In this document: in pieces, positions 27,516 to 36,031 of the stretch
Numbering within the stretch: position 1 is the stretch's first letter
Layout: each line of letters begins with the position of its first letter
From: Mesorhizobium sp.
Lineage (GTDB): Bacteria > Pseudomonadota > Alphaproteobacteria > Rhizobiales > Rhizobiaceae
Length of the DNA stretch: 64,000 bases
Reading direction: 5' to 3'
Assembly (NCBI GenBank): GCA_004020545.1
Contig: SAQE01000001.1
Span: 124,001-188,000 of the forward strand
Notes under the pieces: generated by a model
The model's input: the letters and a program-made list of their open reading frames with translations, nothing else
The model's database searches: none
What the model was told of the DNA's origin: nothing
Translations under genes and position numbers: made by a program

Positions 27516-27532
27516 GGCGTATCGCTGCGATC

Positions 27533-27892
27533 TCAGGTTACCGAATAGCGATCGATGACCCAGAGCCAGGTCCCGTCGCTCTGCCGGCGGGCGACCTCGC
27601 TTGTTATGCTGCCGTCCGGCAACTTCGTTGAGGTAAGCGCCAGATCGCCGTTGACGAGGGCAGGGCGCTGCTCGCCGCGCTGGAACTTTCGTCCCGCGGC
27701 GAAGCTCTTCTCGAAGAGCGCGCGGATGGCCTTTCGGCCTCGCGTCAGTTCTCCTTCGCCGCTGTCGACCACCGCGTCGGCCTCGAAAAGCGCCAGCATT
27801 CCCTCGACATCTCCGGCCCATTGCCGCTCGATCAGCAGGCGCTCGAGATCCTGCGGATCGCGCGCCGGCTCGCGGCTGGCTGCATCAGACAT
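27533..27892 (-). CDS. NTF2-like small protein (SgcJ/DUF4440 type)
   Basis: 119 aa, no signal peptide. The cone-shaped NTF2/SnoaL-type fold is suggested by the pattern LIERQWAGDVEGMLALFEADAV, GRKAIRALFEKSF, LTSTKLPDGSITSEVARR and WLWVIDRYSV at the end. Such proteins are small enzymes or stress-associated binding proteins; nothing here fixes a ligand. It converges on trhO and diverges from the TerB-like gene. Confidence 0.7.
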   Translation of the reverse strand: MSDAASREPARDPQDLERLLIERQWAGDVEGMLALFEADAVVDSGEGELTRGRKAIRALFEKSFAAGRKFQRGEQRPALVNGDLALTSTKLPDGSITSEVARRQSDGTWLWVIDRYSVT

Positions 27893-28087
27893 TCAAGTTG
27901 CTCCTTCGCACTGCCGGCGGTCTTTAGCCGAAGCGCTCGTTGCCCCGATACATCCACCTCTGATCCGATGCCGGCATCGGGCCAAAACAGTCCGCCCGTC
28001 ATTGTAATGTCAACGCGCGGGGCCTACGTCTTGCCGGTCCGAAACTTCGCCCGGGCGCATTTGGCCGGGCCAATTCTGGAGGCATTG

Positions 28088-28816
28088 ATGCTCGACCCCA
28101 AAAAGCTGCTCGACGACCTTCTCGGCTCGCAAATTCCTGGCACGGGATCGACCGTTCGCGACAAGGCGGGGCAGGCGGTGCAGATGGCGAAGGACAATCC
28201 GCTCGCCGCTGGCGCACTGGCCGCGGTGCTGCTCGGCACCGGCACAGGCCGGCAGGTGACGGGTGCCGCCATCAAGCTCGGCGGCCTGGCGGCCATCGGC
28301 GGCCTCGCCTACAAGGCCTATCAGAACTACAAGAACGGCGCCGAGCCGGCGCAGGCCCCGGCCACGGGCGAGCCGGAACTGCTGCCGCCGCCCAAGGATA
28401 CCGCCTTCGATCCCTCGCAGGCGCCGCAAGGCGAGGCCGAGTTCACGCTAATGCTGGTCAGGGCGATGATCTCCGCAGCCAAGGCGGATGGCCATGTCGA
28501 CGACGAGGAGCGGCAGAAGATCGCCGACAAGCTCAAGCTCGCCGGCATCGGGGCGGATGCGGAAAAGTTCCTGATGACCGAGCTCGAGAGCCCGCTCGAC
28601 CTCGACACGCTGGTCGCAAGCGCCAAGACCGACGCGCAGAAGCTCGAGCTCTACACCGCCTCGCGTCTCACCATCGATCCCAACACCCGCACCGAGCGCG
28701 GCTATCTCGATCTGCTCGCCGGCCGCCTCGGCCTGCCGGACGCGCTGGTCGACCATGTCGAGGCGACGGTGTCGGCGGCGAAGGTGGCGGCTGGAGCTGC
28801 GTCCAATCCGCGCTGA
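28088..28816 (+). CDS. TerB-like/DUF533 membrane-associated protein
   Basis: 242 aa. The start MLDPKKLL is fixed by CTGGAGG 6 nt upstream. A Gly/Ala-rich hydrophobic segment (about 38-80; AAGALAAVLLGTGTGRQVTG, LGGLAAIGGLAYKAYQNY) is followed by a Pro/Ala linker and a C-terminal TerB-like helical domain (about 115-235; ISAAKADGHVDDEERQKIAD). This is the DUF533/YebE type, a putative inner-membrane protein of unknown role. Membership of the TerB superfamily does not imply tellurite resistance. Confidence 0.82.
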   Translation: MLDPKKLLDDLLGSQIPGTGSTVRDKAGQAVQMAKDNPLAAGALAAVLLGTGTGRQVTGAAIKLGGLAAIGGLAYKAYQNYKNGAEPAQAPATGEPELLPPPKDTAFDPSQAPQGEAEFTLMLVRAMISAAKADGHVDDEERQKIADKLKLAGIGADAEKFLMTELESPLDLDTLVASAKTDAQKLELYTASRLTIDPNTRTERGYLDLLAGRLGLPDALVDHVEATVSAAKVAAGAASNPR

Positions 28817-28859
28817 CAAGTTCGGGTTGGTAAACGCGCTCGCGGTGTGTTGCTGGCCG

Positions 28860-28874
28860 TTAACCTTTCGTTAA
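28860..28874 (+). promoter_or_regulatory. Full CtrA-type box TTAA-N7-TTAA
   Basis: TTAACCTTTCGTTAA matches the full alphaproteobacterial CtrA box TTAA-N7-TTAA exactly. It lies 44 bp after the DUF533 stop and about 210 bp before the next gene, with a terminator-like stem in between. It could drive a short transcript ending at about 28970, or act on the SDR gene. Confidence 0.45.
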
Positions 28875-28940
28875 CCCAGCAAGCGCATCATTCTAGGCAG
28901 TCGGACCGGCTTTTCCTCCTCCCAAGCGCGGTTCAGATCA

Positions 28941-28967
28941 GGGCGGTCGCCAATGGCCGCCCTTTTT
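28941..28967 (+). terminator. Rho-independent terminator
   Basis: GGGCGG, a loop of about 15 nt that can pair internally, then CCGCCC followed by TTTTT. It lies about 125 nt after the DUF533 stop and about 70 nt downstream of a CtrA-type box. Confidence 0.7.
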
Positions 28968-29081
28968 GTCGGCCCCTAGTCTTGCCGGCCTCTTCTCTTT
29001 TGTCGGCGAGAGCCGCTTGCCACGGTCCCCATCATTTGCGATGCCACGTCTTCTTCCAGCAATGACCGGGGAGGGATGACG

Positions 29082-29843
29082 ATGACCGCCATGACAGAGA
29101 AAACCGCCATCGTTACCGGTGCCGGCACCGGCATCGGCAAGAGCGTCGCCACGACGCTGCTCCAGGCCGGATGGAACACCGTGTTCTGCGGCCGGCGCAA
29201 GAAGCTGCTCGAGGAGGCGATCGCCGAGGCCGGGAAGACGAGCGCCAAAGCGCTGGCTGTCGCTTGCGACATCAGCAAGGCCGCCGAAGTCGAGGACATG
29301 TTCGAGACCGTGGTGGAGGCGTTCGGGCGCGTCGACCTGCTCTTCAACAATGCTGGCACGGGTTACAAGTCGACGCTGATCGACGAGATCCCGGTCGAGG
29401 TCTGGAACGACGTCGTGGGCGTCAACCTCACCGGCTCGTTCCTGTGCGCCCGCGCCGCCTTCGGCGTCATGCGCCGGCAAATGCCGATGGGCGGGCGCAT
29501 CATCAACAACGGCTCGGTGTCGGCCTATGCGCCGCGCCCGGGCTCGGCGCCCTACACGGCGACCAAGCACGCCATCACCGGCCTGACCAAGACGCTGGCG
29601 CTCGACGGCCGACCCTACGATATTGCCTGCGGCCAGATCGACATCGGCAATGCGTTGACCGAGATGGCGCAGCCGATGACGGTCGGCGTGCCGCAGGCCA
29701 ACGGCTCCATCGCCGCCGAAGCGGTGATGGATGTCCAGCGCGTCGCCGACGCAGTGCTGCACATGGCGAGCCTGCCGCTCGACGCCAACGTGCTGTTCAT
29801 GACCGTGATGGCAACGAAGATGCCGTTTGTCGGGCGCGGGTAG
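29082..29843 (+). CDS. SDR-family oxidoreductase
   Basis: 253 aa. Cofactor motif TGAGTGIGKSVA, NNAGTGYKS, catalytic Ser in INNGSVSAYAP and Tyr/Lys in YTATKHAITG. Classical SDR fold; the substrate is unassigned. Three in-frame ATGs lie close together (29076, 29082, 29091). GGGGAGG is best spaced for the one at 29082, and the first overlaps the site. Not operonic with the SHOCT gene, which converges on it. Confidence 0.9.
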   Translation: MTAMTEKTAIVTGAGTGIGKSVATTLLQAGWNTVFCGRRKKLLEEAIAEAGKTSAKALAVACDISKAAEVEDMFETVVEAFGRVDLLFNNAGTGYKSTLIDEIPVEVWNDVVGVNLTGSFLCARAAFGVMRRQMPMGGRIINNGSVSAYAPRPGSAPYTATKHAITGLTKTLALDGRPYDIACGQIDIGNALTEMAQPMTVGVPQANGSIAAEAVMDVQRVADAVLHMASLPLDANVLFMTVMATKMPFVGRG

Positions 29844-29872
29844 CGGCCCCGAGCGCTGATCGAACGCAGCGC

Positions 29873-30226
29873 CTATTCGCCGAGCACCCGCCGCCGCTCC
29901 TCGAACTCGTTCTTATCGATCTCGCCGCGCGCGAACCGCTCCTTGAGAATGTCAAGTGCCGTGCGCCCCGGCAGCGGCTGATGGGGTGGCATGACAGTCG
30001 GGCCGCCCAGCCAGCGAGCGAGCGGCACGACGGCGGCTACCAGCACGACGAAAAAGAGGATCATGAACAACGGGCCGAAAATCATCATCCAACCTCCGCC
30101 CCACCACATCATGCCGGGACCATAGGCATACCTGTCGGCATCCGACGCCTGAGCCCAGGCAACGCCGGGCGCAAGGGCCAGGACCACGCTCATCGCCGCG
30201 GTCGACCTCAGCAGACCTTTCCGCAT
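29873..30226 (-). CDS. Small SHOCT-domain membrane protein
   Basis: 117 aa. A cleavable signal or first helix (about 12-25, ending AWAQA) precedes a Gly/Met/Trp-rich stretch (YGPGMMWWGGGWMM) and a second strong helix (about 48-68, LFMILFFVVLVAAVVPLA). A C-terminal SHOCT motif follows (ALDILKERFARGEIDKNEFE EE-type helix pair, about 85-115). SHOCT segments are short oligomerisation modules. The function is unknown; such proteins often accompany copper or redox genes, but none is adjacent. Confidence 0.8.
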   Translation of the reverse strand: MRKGLLRSTAAMSVVLALAPGVAWAQASDADRYAYGPGMMWWGGGWMMIFGPLFMILFFVVLVAAVVPLARWLGGPTVMPPHQPLPGRTALDILKERFARGEIDKNEFEERRRVLGE

Positions 30227-30580
30227 GGGCTTGCTCCATCATTGACGCTTAGCATTCTATACCGTCGAGCAGCCCGGCATCTTGCGCCAGATCAAACGCG
30301 ACAATGCTTGCGACGGTCATGCTGAAGGACTCCAGCCGGACCATCGCAAAGACGCATCTGACGGATTCGCTTAAAGCGCGTCGCGATCTTTCGGATTCGC
30401 TTTGTGCGCTTTAGGTTTTTGATTTTACGCATGTCTTTGTCCCGAAGCCGGCTCCCACTTTCGGGAGACATGCTTTAGGGCGGGCAGCTCACGAGAGCGG
30501 CCCGAGCGAGCTGATCTCGACCAACCCGGTGTCGGCTCGGCGAGCCCGCTCGCCATCTCCTACGAGTGGAGGGTGGAAGC
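30227..30580. other. Gene-free interval carrying a two-module repeat
   Basis: 354 bp between the SHOCT gene start and the aminotransferase 3' end. It holds the composite palindrome at 30371-30478 and otherwise nothing I can support as coding. The SHOCT promoter should be in 30227-30370. Confidence 0.5.
30371..30478. repeat. Two-module palindromic repeat (L6+R6)
   Basis: Module L: TTAAAGCGC at 30371 pairs with GCGCTTTA ending at 30412. An AT-rich joint GGTTTTTGATTTTAC follows, then module R: GCATGTCT at 30429 pairs with AGACATGC ending at 30473, with internal AAGCCG-N3-CCCACTTT. Its layout matches 61784-61890 almost base for base in the joint. Confidence 0.85.
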
Positions 30581-31765
30581 TTACTTTGCCAAAAACGCCT
30601 CGATCCGCTCCAGCGCGCGCAGGATGTTCTCCTCGGAATTGGCGTAGGAGAGCCGGACATAGCCTTCGCCGAGCACGCCGAAGTCCGGACCGCCGATCAA
30701 GGCCACGCCGGCGTCTTCCAACAGCGCCGAGGCAAGCTTCTTGGCTTTCCAGCCGGTCTTCGACACGTTGGGGAAGGCATAGAAGGCGCCCTTCGGCGTG
30801 ATGCAGGAAATGCCTGGCAGCGCATTCAGGCCCTCGACCACAATCTTCCTGCGATTGTCGAAAGCGCGCATCATCTTTTCGACATCGTCCTGCGGGCCGT
30901 CTATCGCGGCGATGCCGGCATACTGGCTCGGCGCGTTGACGCAGGACCAGCAGTTGACCGCCAGCTTGCGCACCTTGTCGTAGAGATAGGCGCCCTTTTC
31001 GCCGTTCGGCCAGATCGACCAGCCCATGCGCCAACCGGTCATCGCCCAGGTCTTCGACCAGCCGTTGAGCACGATCAGCCTGTCGCGGATTTCCGGAAAA
31101 CTGAGCAGCGAGCAATGCGTCTCGCCGTCATAGGTCATGACGTCGTAGATCTCGTCGGACAGGATAGCGACCTCAGGGTGCTTCTCCAGTCCCTTGACCA
31201 GTTTCTCGATCTCGGCCCTCGGGGTGACGCCGCCGGTCGGGTTGGCGGGCGAGTTGAGGATCAGGAGCCTTGTCTTCGGCGTGATCAGCGCCAGCGTCTC
31301 CTCGGCCGAGAAGGCAAAGCCGTTCTCCTCGCGGATCGGCACGGGAACGGGCGCGGCGCCGGTGAACTCGATCATCGAGCGGTAGATGGGAAAGCCGGGA
31401 TCCGGATAGAGAATCTCCGCGCCCGGTTCGCCGAACATCAGGATCGCGGCGAACATGGTCGGCTTGCCGCCAGGCAGGATCATCACGTTTTCGGCCGACA
31501 CCTCGACGCCGGTGGTGGTCAGCGTGCGGCGCACCACCGCCTCGCGGGTGGCCAGCAGCCCGTTGGCGGGCGTGTAGCCATGATGGCCGTCGCGCAGCGC
31601 CTTGATCGCCGCCTCGACGATGTGCTGCGGCGTCTTGAAGTCGGGCTGGCCGATGCCGAGATTGATGATGTCGCGGCCCTGATGGGCAAGCGCGGTGGCG
31701 CGAGCCAGCACGGCAAACGCATTTTCCTCGCCGAGACGGTCGAAGGCCGCGATCGTGTGGAGCAT
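30581..31765 (-). CDS. PLP-dependent aminotransferase, class I/II
   Basis: 394 aa from MLHTIAAF (GGGACGGGAAAA upstream). Fold-type I signatures: INLGIGQPDFKTP near the N-terminus, YTPANGLLATREA, PANPTGGVTP (substrate/PLP Asn), SDEIYDVMTYDG (Asp and Tyr) and the Schiff-base Lys in VLNGWSKTWAMTGWRMGW. It resembles aspartate/aromatic-type aminotransferases of subgroup I-gamma. Amino-donor specificity cannot be assigned. Divergent from the GNAT gene. Confidence 0.92.
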   Translation of the reverse strand: MLHTIAAFDRLGEENAFAVLARATALAHQGRDIINLGIGQPDFKTPQHIVEAAIKALRDGHHGYTPANGLLATREAVVRRTLTTTGVEVSAENVMILPGGKPTMFAAILMFGEPGAEILYPDPGFPIYRSMIEFTGAAPVPVPIREENGFAFSAEETLALITPKTRLLILNSPANPTGGVTPRAEIEKLVKGLEKHPEVAILSDEIYDVMTYDGETHCSLLSFPEIRDRLIVLNGWSKTWAMTGWRMGWSIWPNGEKGAYLYDKVRKLAVNCWSCVNAPSQYAGIAAIDGPQDDVEKMMRAFDNRRKIVVEGLNALPGISCITPKGAFYAFPNVSKTGWKAKKLASALLEDAGVALIGGPDFGVLGEGYVRLSYANSEENILRALERIEAFLAK

Positions 31766-31848
31766 TTTTCCCGTCCCTGTGGTTCTTTCTGTTGGCGAGC
31801 GTTTTTGTGAGCGTCTGCTCCCAAATGTCAAACGGATTGGAGTTTTCG

Positions 31849-32535
31849 GTGTCGGAAAATCTCAAGGATTGGCGGCCGCGCCCTCGTCCGGAACGTAAAG
31901 TGCTCGAAGGCCGCTATGTCCGCCTGGAGCCGTTGAGCGCGGCAAAGCATGGCGATGGGCTTTACGAGGCGTCGTCTGTGGCCGACGTCGATGGCCGCTT
32001 CGCCTGGCTGCCGGATTATCCGCCGGAAACCCGCGCCGCGTTCCAGCCTTGGCTGGACAAGGTCGAGGCGAGCGAGGATCCGCTGTTCTTCGCCGTCATC
32101 GACAAGGCGAGCGGCAAGGTCGCCGGGCGCCAGACACTGATGCGCATCGATGCCGCCAACGGCGTCATCGAGATCGGCAACATCTATTGGGGGCCGCTGA
32201 TCTCGCGCAGGCCGCAAGCGACCGAAGCGCAGTTCCTGTTCACGAAATACGCCTTCGACGAGCTCGGCTATCGCCGCTACGAATGGAAATGCAACAACCT
32301 CAACGAACCGTCGAAGCGCGCGGCGGAACGTTTCGGCTTCAAGTTCGAGGGCATTTTCCGCCAGCATCTTGTGGTAAAGGGCGAAAACCGCGATACGGCG
32401 TGGTATTCGATCATCGACAAGGAGTGGCCGGCTTTGCGCAAGGCCTATGAGGCCTGGCTCGATCCGGCGAACTTCGATGGCGAGGGCCGCCAGAAGCGGC
32501 GGCTCGAGGATTTCCGCGCCGAGTTCGGCGCATAA
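31849..32535 (+). CDS. GNAT N-acetyltransferase, RimJ/RimL-like
   Basis: 228 aa. I choose the GTG at 31849 because GGAG lies exactly 6 nt upstream; an in-frame ATG 24 nt earlier has no ribosome site. An N-terminal charged stretch (RPRPRPERKVLEGRYVRLEP) leads into the GNAT core with EIGNIYWGPLISRRPQATEA and the C-terminal RYEWKCNNLNEPSKRAAERF and FKFEGIFRQ, typical of ribosomal-protein-acetyltransferase-like GNATs (DUF of the YokL type). The acceptor is unknown. Confidence 0.88.
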   Translation: MSENLKDWRPRPRPERKVLEGRYVRLEPLSAAKHGDGLYEASSVADVDGRFAWLPDYPPETRAAFQPWLDKVEASEDPLFFAVIDKASGKVAGRQTLMRIDAANGVIEIGNIYWGPLISRRPQATEAQFLFTKYAFDELGYRRYEWKCNNLNEPSKRAAERFGFKFEGIFRQHLVVKGENRDTAWYSIIDKEWPALRKAYEAWLDPANFDGEGRQKRRLEDFRAEFGA

Positions 32536-32548
32536 CGGGAGCGCTTCG

Positions 32549-33550
32549 ATGGCGCATGATCACCGCTCGCATGGGGCCGGTGCACACGACCATAGCCATG
32601 GCTACGGCGCCGGGCACATGCATGGATCGACCGACAAGAAGCGCGTGCTGATCGCGGCCTGTCTGACGGCTGGCTTCATGGTCGCGGAGGCGCTCGGCGG
32701 CCTGCTCACCGGCTCGCTGGCGCTGCTTGCGGACGCCGGTCACATGCTGGCGGACGCGATCGCGCTCGGCCTTGCCTGGTATGCCTTCCATCTCGCCGGC
32801 CGCCCTGCCACCGGCCGCCTCACCTACGGCTTCGCCCGGGTCAAGACGCTGGTCGCCTACACCAACGGCATCGCCATTTTCGTCATCGCGCTGTGGATCG
32901 TCTATGAAGCCTGGGGACGGCTGATGCACCCGGCGCCGGTGCTGGGCGGACCGATGCTGGTGGTGGCAGTCGCCGGCCTCCTGGTCAACATCGCCTCCTT
33001 CCTCGTGCTGCACGGCGGCGATCGCGAGGGCCTGAACATGCGCGGCGCCGTCCTGCATGTGCTGGGCGACTTGCTTGGCTCGGCCGCGGCAATCGTGGCC
33101 GCCCTGATCATCCTGGCAACCGGCTGGACGCCCATCGATCCGATCCTCTCCGTCCTGGTGTCGCTGCTGATCCTGTCGACGGCGTGGTCGCTGATGCGCG
33201 AGGCCGCCCATGTGCTGCTCGAAGGCGTGCCGGCAAGCCTCGACCGCGACCTGATCGCCAAGGATATCGAAGGCGCGGTCAAGGGCGTGCGCGAGGTGCA
33301 CCACATGCATGTCTGGTCGCTCGACGGCACCACCAACATGGCAACACTGCACGCCTGCCTGAATGACGGTGTCGATCCGCACGTGGCGGTGAGCGCCATC
33401 AAGAAACGGCTTGCCGCGAAGCACGGCATCGATCATGCAACGGTGGAGCCCGAGTTCGGCCTCTGCTCCGACAGCCATGACGGGCACGACCATCGCCATG
33501 ATCACGACCACGCGCATGATGCGCCTCCCGATCGCCGCCATTATCATTGA
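32549..33550 (+). CDS. CDF-family zinc/divalent-cation efflux transporter (CzcD/ZitB-like)
   Basis: 333 aa; start fixed by GGGAGCG 8 nt before ATG. A His-rich cytosolic N-terminus (HDHRSHGAGAHDHSHGYG) is followed by six membrane helices with the metal-site motifs ADAGHMLADAIAL (HxxxD) and VLHVLGDLLGSAAA. The C-terminal cytosolic domain has VREVHHMHVWSLDG. A second His/Asp cluster forms the tail (HDGHDHRHDHDHAHD). It exports Zn2+ (or Co2+/Cd2+) from the cytosol using protons. Not co-directional with a metal regulator. Confidence 0.93.
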   Translation: MAHDHRSHGAGAHDHSHGYGAGHMHGSTDKKRVLIAACLTAGFMVAEALGGLLTGSLALLADAGHMLADAIALGLAWYAFHLAGRPATGRLTYGFARVKTLVAYTNGIAIFVIALWIVYEAWGRLMHPAPVLGGPMLVVAVAGLLVNIASFLVLHGGDREGLNMRGAVLHVLGDLLGSAAAIVAALIILATGWTPIDPILSVLVSLLILSTAWSLMREAAHVLLEGVPASLDRDLIAKDIEGAVKGVREVHHMHVWSLDGTTNMATLHACLNDGVDPHVAVSAIKKRLAAKHGIDHATVEPEFGLCSDSHDGHDHRHDHDHAHDAPPDRRHYH

Positions 33551-33601
33551 CGCGTGCCTGATGATGAACTTAAACGACCTCGGGCCAAGGAACGCCTGCT
33601 G

Positions 33602-33808
33602 ATGGATCGCGAGACGCGCAACGCGGCGATCGCCGCGGCCTGGATACTGCTGCTGTTCGGCCTCGCCGCCTATTTCCTGCCGACCATCATGTTGGCCGCC
33701 GGCAAGGTCTCGACCGTCCTGGCCGCCGTCATCGCCGCGATCTTCATGGTGGGGCTGTTCGTCGTCCTGTGGCTGCGCGGACGCAGCCAGCGCAAGAAGG
33801 GTCTCTAA
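33602..33808 (+). CDS. Small two-helix membrane protein
   Basis: 68 aa, charged N-terminus then two hydrophobic helices (AAAWILLLFGLAAYFLPTIM and VLAAVIAAIFMVGLFVVLWL) and a basic end (RGRSQRKKGL). A GTG at 33554 could add 16 residues; the ATG with AAGGA about 10 nt upstream is preferred. It lies 51 nt after the zinc exporter and 2 nt before the DenD-like gene, so all three may be one transcript. Function unknown. Confidence 0.65.
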   Translation: MDRETRNAAIAAAWILLLFGLAAYFLPTIMLAAGKVSTVLAAVIAAIFMVGLFVVLWLRGRSQRKKGL

Positions 33809-33810
33809 AG

Positions 33811-34785
33811 ATGAGAATTCTGATTACGGGTGCCGCCGGCATGGTGGGCCGGAAGCTGATTGCACGGCTGGCCAAGGGCGGCACACTCGCCGGCCGCAAG
33901 ATCACGGCGCTCGATCTGCACGACATCGTGCCGGCGCAGGCGCCGGTGATCGACGGCGTGGAAGTCGCCATCCATACCGGCGACTTAGCCGCATCCGGAG
34001 CGGCGGCAAGCCTGATCGGTTCGCGCCCGGACGTGATCTTCCATCTTGCCGGCATCGTGTCCGGCGAGGCGGAGGCCAATTTCGATCTCGGCTACCGCGT
34101 CAATCTCGACGGCACGCGTGCGCTGTTCGACGCCGTGCGGCTGGCGGGTTTTGCGCCGCGCCTGGTCTTCACCTCGTCGATCGCCGTGTTCGGCGCGCCG
34201 TTCCCGGATGTCATCCCGGACGAGTTCCACCCGATGCCGCTCACCTCCTACGGCACGCAGAAGCAGATGAGTGAAGCGCTGCTTGCGGACTATACGCGGC
34301 GCGGCTTCTTCGACGGCGTCGGCATCCGGCTGCCGACGATCTGCGTTCGCCCCGGCAAGCCGAACAAGGCTGCGTCGAGCTTCTTCTCCGGCATCATCCG
34401 CGAGCCGCTCAGCGGCCAGGAGGCGATCCTGCCGGTGCCGCGCTCGGTGCTGCACACCCATGCCAGCCCGCGCTCGGCGGTCAATTTCCTGATCCATGCG
34501 GCGGAGATCGACGGCAATGCGGTCGGGCCGCGCCGCAACCTCACCATGCCCGGAGTCGCCGTCACTGTCGGCGAGCAGATCGAGGCGCTGGAGCGTATCG
34601 CGGGATCGGATGTCGTGAAGCGCATCCGGGAGCAGCCCGACGAGACGATCTGGGCGATCGTCAAAGGCTGGCCGACGCGCTTCGAGGCGCGGCGGGCGAG
34701 GGAGCTTGGTTTTGTCGCCGAAAAGAATTTCGACGAGATCATCCTGGCCCATATCGAGGATGAGTTGGGCGGGAAGATCTCCTGA
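33811..34785 (+). CDS. denD: NAD-dependent epimerase/dehydratase, D-erythronate-dehydrogenase-like
   Basis: 324 aa extended SDR. Rossmann start RILITGAAGMVGRKLI, LAGIVSGEAEANFDLG, catalytic FTSSIAVFG and YGTQKQMSE (Tyr-x-x-x-Lys). The C-terminal part (TIWAIVKGWPTRFEARRARELGF) fits DenD, which oxidises D-erythronate to 2-oxo-tetronate in acid-sugar breakdown. Partner genes of that route (DenK/OtnK-type kinase, OtnC aldolase) are not here, so the substrate is provisional. Confidence 0.8.
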   Translation: MRILITGAAGMVGRKLIARLAKGGTLAGRKITALDLHDIVPAQAPVIDGVEVAIHTGDLAASGAAASLIGSRPDVIFHLAGIVSGEAEANFDLGYRVNLDGTRALFDAVRLAGFAPRLVFTSSIAVFGAPFPDVIPDEFHPMPLTSYGTQKQMSEALLADYTRRGFFDGVGIRLPTICVRPGKPNKAASSFFSGIIREPLSGQEAILPVPRSVLHTHASPRSAVNFLIHAAEIDGNAVGPRRNLTMPGVAVTVGEQIEALERIAGSDVVKRIREQPDETIWAIVKGWPTRFEARRARELGFVAEKNFDEIILAHIEDELGGKIS

Positions 34786-34801
34786 ACCGATTCGGGCGGC
34801 T

Positions 34802-36028
34802 TCAGGCGCCGCCCGTCAGGCTGGCCGACAAAAGCAGCAGCCCGACCAGGAAGATGAAGGCCGCGCCGCCGATCTCGACGATCGAATGGATGCGGTTGCC
34901 GAGATATCCGTCGCCGGCGAAATAGACCGCCCAGTTCTTGGCGGTCACCGCGAGCGTCGCGAGCGCCGAGACGGTGATCGCGGTGCCGATCGACATCGCA
35001 AGCACCGAGAGCAGTCCGCCAAGCCAAAGCCCGTTGAGAAGCGCGAAGCTCAGCACGATCAGCGCGCCGGAGCAGGGACGGATGCCGACTGCGGCAACGG
35101 CCGACCAGGCGGTCTTCCAGTCGAAGCGATCGCCTGAAAGCAGCGCCGGATCCGGCGCATGCGAATGGCCGCAGGTCTCGCAGACTTCGCCCGCGCCATG
35201 GTCGTGATGATGCTGCTCTGCATGATCATGAGCGGCGTGGTCGTGATGATGGTGATCGTGCGCGCCGTGATCATGTGCGTCGTGGCTGTGTGCGTGCGAA
35301 TGCGCCACATGATCATGGTCGTGATGCGCGTGCGACGCATGGACATGCGCCGCGTGGGCATGCGCGTGAGCGTGTGAGTGTCCCGCGTGCGAGTGTCCGG
35401 CATGGGAATGCCCGCCATGCGAATGGCCGGCATGGGCGGCCGACAGGCTGTAGGCGGGACTTCTGCCGAACAGCCGAAGAATGGATGGGCCCGCCTTGCG
35501 CCAGAGCAGCCAGGCGCCGAACAGGGTGACCAGCACAAAGCTGGAGATTTCGAGGAACCAGGCCGCGTCGGTCATCGACACCGCCGTGCCGCGCAGCACG
35601 AAATAGGCAAGCACCATGACGACGACCGCCGTCAGGCCCTGCAGCAGTGCCGAGACGAAGGACAGCAGGATGCCGCGCTTCAGCGCCACTTCGTTGGCGA
35701 CCATGTAGGACGAGATCACCGCCTTGCCATGCCCGGGACCGGCGGCGTGAAAGATGCCATAGGCGAAGGAGAGGCCGACCAGCAGCCAGAGCTTGCTACC
35801 GTCCTGGCGCATCACCTTCATCGCGGCTGCCAGCGAATGGTAGAATTCCTGCTGCCGGACATTGATCCACATCAGGATATGGGCGAACGGACCGGAGGTG
35901 CTTGGCGCCATGCCGTCATTGGTGCCGATGCCGAGCGAGCTCTGGGCATGGGCGATGCCGGGCAGATGCGTCATCACCAGGGTGGCGGCCAAAAGGCCGA
36001 GCGCCAAGCGCAGCGATGGTTTCATCAC
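34802..36028 (-). CDS. NicO/RcnA-type nickel-cobalt transporter with very His-rich loop
   Basis: 408 aa. A signal-like first helix (about 7-28) precedes NicO-family membrane segments with HAAGPGHGKAVISSY and GIRPCSGALIVLSFALLNG, both typical of Ni/Co exporters. Between them is a loop of about 90 residues (roughly 198-290; nucleotides about 35150-35440) dominated by His with Ala/Asp/Ser/Gly, plus a CETCGHSH Cys pair. The loop should bind divalent metal on one membrane face. Immediately downstream of the DUF1007 gene (3-nt gap), so the two are co-expressed, a pairing seen in many proteobacteria. Confidence 0.88.
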   Translation of the reverse strand: MMKPSLRLALGLLAATLVMTHLPGIAHAQSSLGIGTNDGMAPSTSGPFAHILMWINVRQQEFYHSLAAAMKVMRQDGSKLWLLVGLSFAYGIFHAAGPGHGKAVISSYMVANEVALKRGILLSFVSALLQGLTAVVVMVLAYFVLRGTAVSMTDAAWFLEISSFVLVTLFGAWLLWRKAGPSILRLFGRSPAYSLSAAHAGHSHGGHSHAGHSHAGHSHAHAHAHAAHVHASHAHHDHDHVAHSHAHSHDAHDHGAHDHHHHDHAAHDHAEQHHHDHGAGEVCETCGHSHAPDPALLSGDRFDWKTAWSAVAAVGIRPCSGALIVLSFALLNGLWLGGLLSVLAMSIGTAITVSALATLAVTAKNWAVYFAGDGYLGNRIHSIVEIGGAAFIFLVGLLLLSASLTGGA

Positions 36029-36031
36029 CGG

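Noticed and set aside
28088-28816. Tellurite-resistance operon member
   Set aside because: The TerB-like fold is present but no TerC, TerD or TerZ genes are nearby, so it is annotated only as DUF533/TerB-like.
35150-35440. Short tandem DNA repeat (CATGNNCATG-like) resembling a CRISPR or minisatellite
   Set aside because: It is coding sequence for the His-rich loop of the NicO transporter; periodicity comes from His, Asp and Ala codons, with no spacers.
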